64,000 nucleotides of DNA, taken from Rostratula benghalensis (taxonomy: Eukaryota; Chordata; Aves; Charadriiformes; Rostratulidae). The position numbers were made by a program, and so were the translations under genes. The stretch spans positions 2,322,285 to 2,386,284 of the forward strand of contig VXAI01000087.1 of NCBI GenBank assembly GCA_013399305.1, read 5' to 3'. Shown here piece by piece: positions 1 to 13,509 of this stretch. Under the pieces are notes generated by a model, which saw only the letters and a program-made list of their open reading frames with translations, was not told the origin of the DNA and ran no database searches. Positions within the stretch are counted from its first letter, which is position 1. Every line of letters starts with the position of its first letter.

Positions 1-3000
1 AAAAAAAAAAAAAAGAAAATAGGTTTGGGCAACTGAAGCCTAAGATTATTCTCTAACTTCTGGGCCATACTTCCTTCACGATAATGATGCTATTGTAAGA
101 GCATATTCTCTGTTGATATGCAGAGATAAACACGTATCCAATCTGAAGCATGCTGAAACCAACAGAAAGAGTCTCAGGTGGTTCATTGAGTTCTAGTTCC
201 ATTTTAAGGCACATTTCAATGGACATCACAATTTAGAGTTGTGTTTCTGGCAGCACAAATCATGCTATAGTATTAGAAACTGTTTCAGTTCATGATGAGG
301 CAGTTAATAAGCCTTGAAGGATATAAAATCCACTCAGAAGAATCAAGGCAATGATACTTAGCTGAGTCATCACAGAAGACTTCTTCCCTCATCTATTCTG
401 GCATCTGTTAAAATGAAGATATTTCAATCTATTCCATTAATGACTGATAAATGAGCTATGGAATTTCTCTACCTGCTGAAAATATATGCTCATGGAGTCA
501 CAAACCTTTTCATGACTGCTTATTCTATCTTATTATGGTGCCCTGAAAGATTTTGCTGTATATCATATATAGACAATTTCTACCTGAAAAATTTTTGCAG
601 CTGCTATCAATATCATAAGGTTGTCTTTGTCAGTCTCATCTTTGTCACATACTATTTTATTTTTGTTTTCATGTTTCTATTTCTTTTTTATACTATAACC
701 TCTGATTATCTTTATAAGCTAATTCCTACCCAATTATTCTTTCTGAACTGTGCACAATGTATATAACATTGAAAATATAATATTGATTCCAACAACTTTT
801 ACTACACACTTGATGCAGTTAAATGCACAATAAAATAGTTTCCCTTTTTCACGTATTTTAGGAAAATTATTTCGTTACCTACAACAACAAATCTAGTCTT
901 TTGTTCCCTCAATAAACACAGAAAGACAAAACCCCCCAAAAATAAAAAATCCTTTATGTACTTTAAAGGTCTTTTTTCTTTTTTTAACAGGGCACAGAAT
1001 AAATAGTTGTGATATTCTAAAAGGTATCTCTAGAACAAAATACTTTTTTTTTTTTTTTTTTAAATTTGAAATTTAAAGTGAGAAAATATCTAAGCATTTT
1101 GACACATTGAACATTTCTGGGTTTGTTGTTTGTATTTCTCACAGTGAAGGACAACAGAATATTCCCTTAAATCTCTTTTGCAATGAAGCATTTGGCTACT
1201 TTTAACTTTAAACACTCCCCAAATCAGGTCAGTATTTAACAGAATGGGGCCTCTTGAAGATCCAAGAGCAATTGAATTACAACATAACAAATAATGTACT
1301 TAATAATAAAGCAATCTCAATTAGGTAACACATTTGTCAACTCAACAGTTTTTGCCACTGCAGAACTAATCATGAATCCACATTCACTTATTCTGGCACT
1401 GGCATAAATCCAATATACGATACCATACCCTTTTATTCCTTATTTACACATATTTGAGTAAGTGTTGTGTACACTTCAGAATTGCTTTCCAGTCATCTGC
1501 ACACTTTTAAACACTGTGAAGAACAGACATTATATCACTTAGTTTGGTGAGCTTTTCAAGTCACTCTGGACCAAGTGCTATAGTTGGAAATTTTTGAGGG
1601 ATTAGTCCATTAGCAAAAAAATGTTTAAATCCCAAGATTGTAAAGCATGTAAATTAACCTTCAAAACATATTTAAAAAAAAATGCCTCTGTCGTGAAATC
1701 ACAGAGATTAAGGAAGGTATATAAGACCAGAATCACATTAAAATCTTCTGGTGCTTATATGTATTCTGTAAACACATTACAACTGCATGGAGCTTCCCTC
1801 AAATTCTCATGAATCTTATTCATAATGCTTATTATAGGCACATACAAACTAAGAAACAATATTCTATATACCATTGCTTTCTCAAGGAACAAATAAAAAA
1901 AAATAGCAAGTTAAAAGATAAATTAGCTCTAGATGAACAAGCATTTATTATTTAAGCATACTTTAGTAAAATATAAAGGTAAGAAATTGTCATCAGAGTA
2001 AGAGTTAAAAATTATCTGAAAGTATGATAGCACATCCCCTGAAACACAAGCTCTAACGAAACTGATAATAGGCAATTGGGAGGATGCAGAGTTGAGGAGA
2101 AAGAGCAGTCTGGGTGGTCTGATGTGACTTGATTGCAAGAGATCCATTATCCTAAAAGGGATACCAGGTATCCAAGCAGAGAAGAATGTATAAACATTAA
2201 ATGTGAGTAGAGTGCTGCAGACAGGGAATCCTTAGGGAAACAAGAAGAAACAAAAGACACTTAAACATTGATACTGATTGCATTGTGTCATGGAAAGAGA
2301 GAGACCAATAGTTTCAGCTATGTTCAGGAATATCTGTTATACTATCTGCAATGAAACCTTAGTTTTATGGTCAGAAGGGAATGTCATCGTGATGTAATCC
2401 ATTCCCCTAACCATTAAATTCATCTCAATATTGGCTGCCGTAAGCCTGTTCCCTCTGAACATCAGTGTAATTTTTATTAATTTTGAATGGGTAAACTAAT
2501 CATCAATTTGGTGAAAAAAATATGATTAAAAATCTGATAAAAACAATTATTGAATTTAAGCTTTACATACCGCCTGACAGAATTTGCCTGAACTTAATAC
2601 TGTAATGGTTTATTTGGTATTCCTTATGAATGGGGAAGAGTTGGAGGTAAGAAAAAAAGGAAGGAACCTTCAGAAGTAGACCTACCCTGAGGAGAAAGTT
2701 TCTGCTTTCTGCTTTAAGAATAACCATCTTTTTCTTTGATGCTCAGTCTGACCTCACTGCTTGTGTTGAATGCCAGATCAGATGCCCCTATGACAGCACT
2801 AAACTGAATGAATGAAAGGAGAGGAGGGAAATTAAAAATAAAACTCTGCATGCCAAACGTCAATTACAATAACTGGTAAGCCATCCTTAATTTTATGAAA
2901 GCAATGCTCTCATCTATAATTGCGAGATTCAGAAAGAATTTCTTGCCTTGGTGAAATTAGTAACCTGCGGTGGGTCTCTGTTGAACACAAAGTCTTGCAA

Positions 3001-4849
3001 CTTAAACTTTTCTGTTGTTGGCTACTTGCTTTTGTCTGGTGAGTTAAAGGATCCCCTAGAAATCACTTGTATCATTAAAAAGTTTTTTATATGATAGCAA
3101 GGATAAACACAATAAAATGCAACCATATCTATTACATCAATCAATTACTTCTGTGGAATACAACAGAGTTTAGGACAACCTTTGGCAAGAATAATTTCTC
3201 ATCATCTACCAAAAAAAAATATTTCTGGGAAAAGAAGCAAGAAAGTTGTTGCAAGGTGCCCTTGCAACAGAATCTTCCATTATTACTAATTGTGGTTTTG
3301 TTGTTTTCTAAATAATCTGGTCATCCTAACCTTTAATTGTGTATAGAAAGTATGTGTTTTTCTCTGTGAAAAATAGAGCTTCTCCTTCCTCTTAAAATCA
3401 TGAAAATATTTAACACCATTTTTAAGCCAAAAACCCCAATATAGTTGTAAGGAATTATTTCAGTCATTTGATAACTCTAGGGAGCTATTGTGAAATTTTA
3501 AATTCACGTAAACAGGTAGTTCAAGCCACTTCATGTTTCTGTCTCCATTATAAAAGCTAGATAATGATTTAAACAAAATAAATGCAGGAGTTAAAAAGCA
3601 GTAGAGATCTTAATGTTTCATAGGTAAATCACAAGGGACAAAATGCATGATGTTAGGATTCTAAAAGTGAAGTTAATTTTTATATGCTCATTTCTTAAGA
3701 CATTTTAGTTTAACTGTATGGATTATACTTTTATGCTCTCTGTACAGCTTTGGCCAACTGACACATATTTTTTTTATAAATTTATTTGCTTAAATTTGTT
3801 TAGCATATATTTCTACATTACTCATGGTTCTATAGGGTTTATGTCATGGGACTGACCCATTGATTGCTCAGCAGAAGTGAGCTGTATTCTTTCTGTACCT
3901 GGTCGTCCTATATGATCTGTGCAACCATACCTTTTGATTATTATGTGTGCATATATGTTTTTAGATTGTGAAGTTTATATGCAGTATCTTGATACATTGG
4001 TGATATTCCTGTGCAGGAAGAGGATGAATTCATTGCAGTTTATGACCTGAGCTTTAATGACGAGGCTTTTTCTTTTCTTCTCTATTCAATTTAACATTTC
4101 TGACTTAATACAAAAATAGTGCATGTTTGAGTTTCAAGACCCCCTTATTGTATGACGGTTCTATCTGATCAAGTTGCAGCACTGCAGCTTGAGGGAATGA
4201 AATCCAGACATCACTCTATTATCTAATGACAGCTACTGTAAAACTTAATGTCATTTCTTCTTTTGCTTAAGGTGTAATAGTCTGTTGTAACCAACCACCT
4301 CTCTAATACTTAACCTCTTTATCTATCCTCATCTTTTGTGTTAGATTAAGTATTTTGCTTCCCTTCTTGCTAAAAGTTCTGACTGACATTTCCTGTGTGC
4401 CTTCACTATCATTTTTTCCCCCTTTGCAGCATTTCTAATTCACTTTTTCTATTCCCATTCACACTGTCAGTGCTTTTGTCCTTTTCTGGCTTAGTATAAA
4501 AAATGAAAAAGAAACTCTTTTCCTGTATGAGATATTAGACCTTTCCCAAATGTATTTTGCTTGTCTCCTATGGTTTCTTACTTAGCACTTTTCTGATTTA
4601 GCAAAAAATTAAATCTCGCCATTTCTTTGCAATTTACAGTACATCTGATTAAAGATTGTAATGGAAAATTATAATCATCTTGCTGGGAAAAATCGAGACA
4701 GTTGTTATCTAATTTTTATTGGGTCTATGCCAGCATTGAAACTGGCAATGCTAAGTATCTGAGGAAGCTTGAATGTTTTTGTTATACTTCATTTGTACGC
4801 GCTAGCATTTCTTAGTTGATTTTGCTTTATATTATCCTTGACTATAAGA
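1..4849. other. AT-rich non-coding stretch, no gene recognised
   Basis: I see no gene or recognisable repeat family here. Open frames are short and their translations resemble nothing I know. The stretch begins with a 14-base poly-A run cut by the window edge and contains an 18-base poly-T run at 1044-1061. It may be intergenic or intronic. Confidence 0.6.
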
Positions 4850-5080
4850 ATCACAGACAATAGAGATCAAAGGCACAGATTAGTTCATCTGAACTACTTT
4901 TATCCTAACACTGTTTTTTAGTCCATATTTTATCTGAATAACTTGTCCAGTCTACTTTTACATGATCCTTTTCTGGTTCATCTTAAGATTTACAGAGCTA
5001 TTCCTGCTACTATTCATCCAGCAATTTGCTATACTCAGTTTCATCCAAGTACTTCTATCTAATATCACCTCACATTATGA
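4850..5080 (-). mobile_element. Possible very old CR1-like LINE remnant
   Basis: The block starts with a 'gaatcacagacaat' stretch and continues with 'cttgtccagtctacttttac' and 'ccaagtacttctatctaata'. Read on the minus strand, these resemble the order of segments in the 3' part of ancient amniote CR1 elements. The match is by memory of the family, patchy and strongly diverged. No coding frame survives. It could equally be unique sequence with a chance resemblance. Confidence 0.25.
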
Positions 5081-8000
5081 TAAAAACGCATTTCTGTTCC
5101 TCAGGTAAAATCTTGACCACTGAAATGCTGAGACAACTCAGTCTGAAGCCAAGGGAATCTGTGTGTTAAAGGATTAATCTGGCTCTTAATATTTACAGTA
5201 ATGGTAATTCCCCTACCTTCTTTATCATTATTAAATCAATAGAGACTATATGAGAAATTTCAAATGAAATCAGATATATCTCTTGGTGTCTTTAACTCAG
5301 ATATTGTAATAAGCACTTTCTCAGTATCTGTTTCACAAGAGAATATCCATAGCTTAGAGAAAATACTCAAAACACAATGCAAAATGCATGGAGAGAGGTA
5401 AGCACTGGAGAAAGGCATATAAAATAATTTAAAAAAAATCTGCATATTGCTTGTTAGAACTAATAAATAAGGAACACTGTATGCAAAGCTGTAACTAGGA
5501 TTTCTCCCATCATTGAATCTATGGCTTCTCAGCTCCTGGGAACTACTTCTAGCCACTCAATGTGTAACATCTCAAACACTGTCTTTGAGGAAAGACTTGT
5601 TCTTCTATTCTGAAGTATAACACACAAAAAAACCAACCCAAGACCATCACCAACAATTCAAAACAAAACAAGAAGAAGCAAACATAAATCCCCAAAACTG
5701 ATCATCTCACAAGGCTCTTCCTGCTGAGGAGACATGGCCACCAGGCTTGTAACAGTAGCTCCTACATCCAAAGAGAAATCTCTCAGTGCTGCTCACAAAT
5801 TTTGCTCCTATACAAGTGCTCCAGGGTGTGTACAATGATGAATTACTTGTGCACCAATAGGAAAACCAAACCAAATGAGAAGATAGTTACCTTTCTAGTG
5901 AAGCATTATTTCTGATGTATTGTCTCCCTGGAAACAATGGGGGTTGTTAATGAAAACTGTTATTTTCAAATAACTCAATGACTTCAGAAGCTGAACCTAA
6001 GGAAAAAAAATAACCATTGTTAGCAGTCGTTAAAAAAAAAAAAAAAATTAAAGTTGGCAGTACTCATGTGTGATGTTTTTCATCCAAGGACTTAAATGGA
6101 TTTGACTAAATTAAATTAAGCCTCTCAATACTCATGAGGATCAGATAGTCTGTTCTTACCGAATGGAAAAGAGAGATTTTGAAAGGTTAAATATTTCAGC
6201 AAAGTTCACAAAATAAATCAAACTTAAGGCCAAGAGAAAATTTCACTAGTTCTCATAGCATTCTACTTTTCTACCCACCACGTGACCTCCCACATTTCTG
6301 ATACTTGTATTCAACATAAGTTTAAAAAATCTTCATACAGTTCTAACTTTTATATAAACATATGTCTTTTTTGTATATTTCATCACTGTTCTCTTTTTGT
6401 CTTGGATAATCAACATATTCTAGTAGTTTCCTGTGAAATTTGCAATTATATAAATTAATCTCCTTTTCTGTAACAACCTGTCTAATTTTAATTTTTGTTT
6501 TCTAAATCAGTCAATAACAGACAATTATGTATAATAGATGTTCCTGCTATTTCTTTGAGCTTCAATTCCTCTTTCTGGTTCACGATTGGATTCTACATCT
6601 AAGAAATCCATGACAGTCATCTGCATTGTGACTGGAGGTTCACCTCTGAGGGGTGAAGGTATCTATGTCTGTGACGCATACTGCACTACTGTATTGAGGT
6701 TTCCATGTCTCTTTCTATTTTGTTCCTCTCCCTGGATGTTTCCCAGTTTTGATCTTCATGTGAGAGGGAGTAAATTCTCACTCACAGTAATGTCACATGC
6801 ATCTAGCACTTATGTACCACTTTTTAAATTATCATTACGGGTCCATTACTTCATTCTTTTCCCTGCTATTCAGGAAGAATTTTCGTGGTGTTTTAGATGC
6901 CCCTGGTTAGTTTATCTTAATTTCAAAGGTTTATAAGAAGATGTCAGCATACAGAAATGAATTTATATGCTCTAATGTCTGTGTTCTATGTGCTGTATAT
7001 TTTTCCAGGAGATAAAAACTTGTCTTGAATCTTCGATTTTACCAAAAGATTTGCTACTGAATAACAGTGCAATTATTTCACATAGGTCAACTAGGAGACC
7101 CAAATTAGTATCATCAAATATATACTGTAATGTGCTATTGTCAGCAAGTGAAAAATACCAAAGGAAAAAATTAGTTCAGTTACAGCTGCATAAATTTTCA
7201 GCTTGGTGTACTAAGCTTTACTTTGCTAGTGTCTCTTTATGTATTTAATATGTGTTTAAAATGTTTTAAAGAATAGCACTTGGAATATCAATGACTAAAT
7301 CTGTGTAGGTTAGATCTCATTCCTAGTGACAGCATTTGGAGGAGGTGACCATGCCGGCATCTCTTCAGTTTGAGGTGAGATCTGTCATGGCTAACTTAAG
7401 ACATAAAAAATTAGATATCTAATTAAAACTTGTCATGGACACTTGGAGGTGACAGTTCATCACAAAGGAAATTAATGGAGGGGAATCATGACCCTTGAGA
7501 ATATTTCTCTCTCTTTTGTTATGGAAGTTATCTAGATCACTAATTCAAACTAAATTTCTTATTTTCATTGACTCTTGTAGTTTGTATTTATCTCTTATCT
7601 TTATTTTACTTGATGGAATTTCTTGGTTTTGTACTATATGAATTCCTCTAAAGAAAAGTTCTTTTCATAGAGGCACATTTTTCAACTTCTTACAACTACT
7701 TAACAGAAATATTGAGGTATAACTAGACAGTTTTTTGAAAGATTAAGGGTAATCTTGCTATTTTATGTCAAATCTCTTGACAATTTCCTGGTCTTTTCTC
7801 AGCTGTTTAAGAAAGATAGAGACGAGTATCTCAGGCACAAAAATTTAGTCCTAGCAGAAGAAGAATCAAGGGTATCATGTAAGCATTATTCAGAGTGAGA
7901 TTATCCTTTGGATGAGTATGCCAGTGTTCAGAGCAACTCTGTGTGTTTTACTGTTCTTTTTATTTTTTCAGTGATAAGTTCTAAATGATGTGAATAGCCT

Positions 8001-9464
8001 TTAAAAGCAGTTCTGTTAATAAAAAATAATAAATAAATATTTCCCCCCAGTGTATTATATTTGTATGGTTATGGAATAGGTAGTAGAACAAATTTTCAAT
8101 TTTAGATGGTTAGCAAGGAAATAAGTGCATAAATCCATCTTTTGTGTAATTCCTTCCATCCCTTATGTAGCACACAAACTACATTCCAAAATTTTTGGTT
8201 CTCTCTTTTTTTATTCCTCTGGAAGGGAGAAGACAGTTTTGGATAATCATAAATTAAGTCAGACTTCCAGGGGATAAGTGGTCAAACCAGCAACTACACT
8301 GAGCAACATAGTTGGCTCTTGGCCAACAGAGTCATTTGAGACTGGTGAGCCCTGCATAAGACTGGGAATGGCTAACTGGCAACAAGGATATCTGGCAAGG
8401 CAAAAGGCTCTTGAAAGCAGGGGCAATCTTTGGAAAACAGACCAGTGGAAAAGAACCAGATAGGTTCTTCACCACATCTTATTCCTCCTCCGTCATCCAA
8501 TATTCTGATGTGTTCATGAGTATTTTCACTTCTTTAAGAAAGGAGCACACTGAGATATTCACAGAACTACCATCGCTGTCTTTTTAAAACCAGATCAAGA
8601 AATGAAAGACCTCTGGCCAAAATGTGGCTGTCCTCTTCTCTTTTTAGCTCCCTTCTGTCTCAGAGTTATAAATGAGTGTGAGGATCTTCTCAATAATCAT
8701 ACAAAAGCTTCGTGCTTATGGAAATACAGAAAATTCCCGAGAGGTATCATGCTGGAAATATGGAAGGTGGCAAAAGGGCTTCAGAAGAGACTAAATAGAC
8801 TGACTTGACCTAAGAACTTTATTCCAGAAGCATGAGGCTGTTTACAGCAAGTACCCAGAGACATTTACTCTCCTATGCCAACCACTTAGGATTTCTCATT
8901 ATTACACCGTGAAACTCCATAAAGAAAGCAGGTGAATTAACTTCTGCTTAGGGTTGATTATCACAGACACAGTGACATAAACAGTCCTCTATTTTTCTTC
9001 CCGTTAGTTAAGTGACCTTTCTGAAGACAGCTCACAAGGCATTGCCTTGCGTAACTCCATATGACTTAATCTCTTGACTGTATTGCCTAATTTATTCCAC
9101 ATCTCTACCAACAGTGTGTTATCTGAAAGCAATACATCCTTGTTCTTGCAACAGGAGCAACTGGAACAGCCTGAGAGAATGCGTGTATCTTAAGCAGATC
9201 TAGGGCTCAAGACACTGGAACAGGCAATCATAGAATATTTTACTTCTTTCTGAAAAAATTTAGATGACTTCCCATTTTTTCCCCTTTCTTAGAGGTTTAA
9301 ATACCGACATGCTCATTACAGGGAGATCAAGTAGTACCAAGTTCATTCAAAAGTAAAAATTTCATTAGACAGTAGGTAGTGAATTTGCCACATTCGGTGG
9401 AGAAGAGTAAATCCTTAGGAATCCTTCAGGAATATGCAAAACCTCTGGCTCTGTCAGCCTAAAA
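5081..9464. other. AT-rich non-coding stretch, no gene recognised
   Basis: No feature beyond homopolymer runs (a 16-base poly-A at 6032-6047). The short open frames at 5260-5556 (-), 6586-6936 (+) and 6988-7248 (+) show no domain, signal peptide or family likeness, and such lengths are expected by chance at this composition. Confidence 0.6.
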
Positions 9465-9490
9465 AATACATGGTGATAATACATGGTGAT
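9465..9490. repeat. 13-bp perfect tandem duplication
   Basis: The unit AATACATGGTGAT occurs twice in direct succession (9465-9477 and 9478-9490) without mismatch. This is probably a local slippage or small duplication event. Confidence 0.9.
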
Positions 9491-10938
9491 TTTGCTGATA
9501 GGAGCTGTGTTCAAAATCCACAGCAAATTAGAATTTGCTAGAATCCTTAGTTAGTCTTAGAAATACCTTGTTGGCATCCAGTTGCATTTGTGTGTGTGTA
9601 GTCAGATTATATTTTATAATATGTGATTCCCATTTTAGTGGTTGCATCTCAATTTCCTTTATTTTTCAGGATCTTAGCTAGTACAAACAATTAAAATTAT
9701 TTAGTTGTTCTCTAATGGAACAATATCATTGAGAGATATGTAGATGACCTTTCACATAAAATCCCAGGCTAAAAAAAAAATGAAAAGAAAAAAAGATAAA
9801 AAAATAGAAAAAAGGAAAATTTTAGTGGTGCAGTGCTGAAATTTCCTTTAGATAGTCACTAGTTTCCCTTTCACAAAAAAAAGAAAAAAAAAAAAAGCAC
9901 CTAGTCAAGGTGTTTGGGGAGAGAATAGAACAGGAAAACTGCTATTGGTGCATCACCTTTACACTGTTCTTTAGGCTTAAATGCCTTCAGAGCAGATACT
10001 ACTGCTATTTTAGTTGCTGTAGGTGGTAAGATTAAAACAGTAGTTGGAACATTTCTGATGTCTCATACTGAATGCCCAATATATGATTCATGTGTGCTGT
10101 ACAGTCCCTTAAGACAGCTAGTATATCCATGTAGCTAAGCAGCTACGGTGCCTTTCCCTTGCTGTTGAGGTATTCAGATGCTTATTCAGAATAATTTAGC
10201 AGCTCTTCTGAGAAATCTGAGTTGTTCAAAGAAATGTTATCAAGGGTGAGGATCTCATCTGATGTTTTTCCACCTCTTCATAGATTTTTTTTTTTCTTCA
10301 AGCTGGGCTCATATTCTACCTGATGTGCTGAGGTTCCTTCCTGCAAATCCAATTTGCCTTCAAATATTTGGCACTGCTTCAAGGAAAATGATCAAATGAT
10401 CAAGTTCACCTTGATCCCTTAATTTTGAAATTGCTTGGCTTGCTCTTTTTCCCACAGTGTTGGGTCGAGATTTTCTTCCCAGGGTGAGTTTCAGTTCATA
10501 TTCTGTATTTTCACCAGCTAAGTTGCAGATTCATAGCATGTCTATCAATTTGGATTTTTTTTTTTTCATACGCCCTTGAATGTTCACTGGTATAAAAATA
10601 AAAAAAAAGGGGAAAACATCTAATCAACTAAGAGAAAAAAAGAATTCCAAGTGTGCAATAAATAGCTGAGTTCAAAAGTAAATGTACCTTTTTTTTTTTT
10701 TTTCTTCCCCCAGTTTCTTGGCTAAAACTTAATCTATAAACTATTTGTATGAAGCCCTTCTATCAACAACATCTTACCTAGCAGTTATCTAAGGAAATCA
10801 GAATGGCCGGATGGTTTTTCTTTTCCTTTCTGTCACTATGTGAATGAGCATATGGGGCTTGGAGTCCTAACTAGGATTATAAAGCTGTAAAAAAACATTA
10901 TACCCTCAGCACTGTTCTCTGCTGGAAAGCTTATTAAC
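9491..10938. other. AT-rich non-coding stretch
   Basis: No gene or transposon recognised. It contains several A-rich and T-rich runs (around 9771-9815, 9876-9897, 10555-10566 and 10688-10703). Confidence 0.55.
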
Positions 10939-10969
10939 AACTGAGGAGAAAGTTGACTTCTCCTCAGTT
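10939..10969. repeat. Perfect 12-bp inverted repeat (hairpin)
   Basis: AACTGAGGAGAA at 10939-10950 is followed by a 7-base spacer and its exact reverse complement TTCTCCTCAGTT at 10958-10969. A transcript of either strand could fold into a short stem-loop. No function can be assigned. It is shorter than a typical microRNA precursor, which has arms of about 22 nt or more. Confidence 0.85.
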
Positions 10970-12062
10970 TGAATGAAAGAGCCAGAATCTGTCAACAGGA
11001 CATCTAAAGCAGATCACGAACAAAGGAAGATTAAAAATACTATTGCTAATGGCTACATGTTTATATTAGTACAGCCACTGATCAGCATAGATGTAGTCAT
11101 TTCTCCACAACAAATGGTTTCTCTTGTTTCTCTTTGATTCACACCACTGTGATGCACTGTGCAAAGTGGTCTGATATTATTTCTTCACGAAGAAAGCAAA
11201 CTTTGCTTACCAGACTTTTAATTCATATCATCCTTGATTAAGGATTTTGTAACTAATATTATCATATTATAAATAATTGGCTCAATAGGATAATATTTTG
11301 CTGTAAAACTATTTTTTTGCCATTACAGGTGGTGTCTCTTTTTAGCATATTATGGCTCTGAATTGCTTTCTAAGGGACATTCGCTTTCTCCACTGAATAT
11401 AGAACAATGTAAAAAGGAGTCTAGTGAAAGTAACCTGGTATTGCACCAGACTGTACTGAGAAAATATGAATATTGTCCAATAACTTTTCTTATGTCGTAA
11501 CAATAATGATTCTATTTTGTTACTTAGAAAATTTTAACAAAACTTTTTTCTTTTCATAGGAGAAAAGTCAAATACACATACAGAGGGCTTTGCAATAAAG
11601 GGAACAAGGCGAAATACAGTTTCCACTAGAAAGTGTAAAGACGACTGGAGTAGAACAAAGGACATTTTAGCCTACACTTTGTTAGACTTCTCATGAAGCA
11701 TTGAGTTGCACTAATTTGGTTTAAGAAAAGAGGAAGTTTCAGTCAAGATATTAAATAACTTCAAACACTATTTTATTTTCTGATAAAATTGAGTCATCTT
11801 TAAATGTATTTAGTACAACGATTCTAATATCAGAATACAAGTTGCTCTTTACAAATGAGCGGCTGTGGGTTGATAGGTTCATTAAGGAGGGAGATAATTT
11901 AATCTAATCTAAACACAATACTATCCTTAAAAAAGCTATTTAATTCTTTAAAAAATTGAGTACTATTTTTTTTTCTTTTTTTCTTTTCTTTTTGCGGGGA
12001 CTTTGTGTTTTCAAGAGAATTATGGTTTAAAAAGTGGGATAAAACCCCATGCTAAACTGGAA
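10970..12062. other. AT-rich non-coding stretch
   Basis: Nothing recognisable apart from a pyrimidine-rich run at about 11966-11993. Confidence 0.55.
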
Positions 12063-12347
12063 TTAATCATCATTTTGTGCAATTTTCTCATAATCCTTTA
12101 AGAATACTGTTATACTCTGGTTGTTTTTTTCCTTACTTGTAACGGAGGATTTTTTGCTGATGGGCTGTGCTGCCAGGTATTTCCAAAAGCCCTTTGCTGA
12201 CAGATAATTGACCGTTTGACCACTGGTCGACATAGCTGTGGAGCTGTGAGTATAACTTGCAACTTTTTTACTTTTTTTATATTCTTCTGCTTGCAATTTC
12301 ATAGCATTGTAGCTTTCTGGAATGTCCTTTCCTTGCAGAATTGTCAA
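12063..12347 (-). CDS. Weak candidate exon or chance open frame
   Basis: A 94-codon open frame on the minus strand ends in TAA at 12063-12065. Its first codon is TTG, not ATG, so it would have to be an exon and not a whole gene. On the minus strand a pyrimidine-rich stretch ending in 'attctgcaag' sits near the upstream edge and could be a splice acceptor. A donor-like 'acaagtaagg' occurs further down, around 12136-12145. The product would be lysine- and serine-rich and contain KGFWKYLAAQPISKK. I recognise no domain or family. With 65% A+T and both strands scanned, several frames of this length are expected by chance, so this is listed only as a candidate. Confidence 0.2.
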   Translation of the reverse strand: MTILQGKDIPESYNAMKLQAEEYKKSKKVASYTHSSTAMSTSGQTVNYLSAKGFWKYLAAQPISKKSSVTSKEKNNQSITVFLKDYEKIAQNDD

Positions 12348-13488
12348 GAAAGAGCACAGTAATAGGGGTCATCTGTGAATGTAATGAAAAGTCTCATAGG
12401 AATCACTCTGCGCATACAATGTCAGTGGAGGTGTGAATTTTGCTGGGATTATATTCCAAGCTTGCAGAGCTCTGATTCCTGGTATATGACTTTTTTTTTA
12501 TGGTCCCTTTTTCAAGTTGTGTCAATTGTTTTGCCTAAGACTCTTACTTCTTTACTCTCTCTGTACAGCTATGGTTAACTATTACATTTTAATTCTCATG
12601 GCAAAAGATAAAATTGTCACACTATAGGTGTCTGGACATTACTACAATATTTTTCAGTTTCAAAAAGTATACAGAGGAAATACACTCCATATATATGTAT
12701 AGGGGGTGTGTGTGTATCTCATTGCCATTGAGATTTCCAATCCAATTTTGTAATTAATGTTTTATTATCATAAGATATGAGTAGCAAATTACAAAGTCAT
12801 GTTCATATTTATTGCATTATACTTTATTTTCTATGAGTTGATGATGTAATTTTACTTCATGATAAGGTAGTCCCAAGTAATTCATTATATATCCTCCATA
12901 TAATGATATCACAAGCTTGTATATTATGGCTTATGGGGATTTTATATGGCCTGTTATTGACATAGAATGGTATATATTTTTTCTCATACAACCTTTAAAA
13001 ATTTATTAGGGACCTCAGGTACTCATGATTTAAACAGCTTTTCTTGGTCAAAATATCACCTCTTTGTGCTGTAATGAAACATTGTAATGTTTTCACCATG
13101 AATGGAAAATAACCATCCGATGTACCAGAGAGGAAAGAAGTTTTCAGTACACTAGGCAGGCTGTTCAAAGGTAGCACAGTTCACCAGCTCTTTGTTTAGA
13201 TTTCACTCACTTTGGAGCAGGGACTGTTTAGTATTAATGAATATTAAAAATTTTAATTAATTTAAAAATTCACGGTTAGTTTGCTTGTAAAATATTAAAT
13301 TTCAATAATATTTGTACCAGATACATGCAGGTTTTTGAGGGTTTTCTGGCTTTCTTTTTTCCTTCTCTCAGTGCATTTTTTCACTGTAGCTGTGGTCTCA
13401 CTCTCACACTCCAGGAATGCAAAATACCCTAAAGGCAAGATGGAACTTTGGCATGGAAATGGAAAAAACTTTATTCTTTTTCTTTTTC

Positions 13489-13509
13489 TTTTTTTTTTTT
13501 TTTTTTTTT
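13489..13509. repeat. Poly-T tract, 21 bases
   Basis: Uninterrupted run of T preceded by (T)nC repeats. A simple low-complexity tract; no retroposed gene is visible next to it. Confidence 0.9.
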
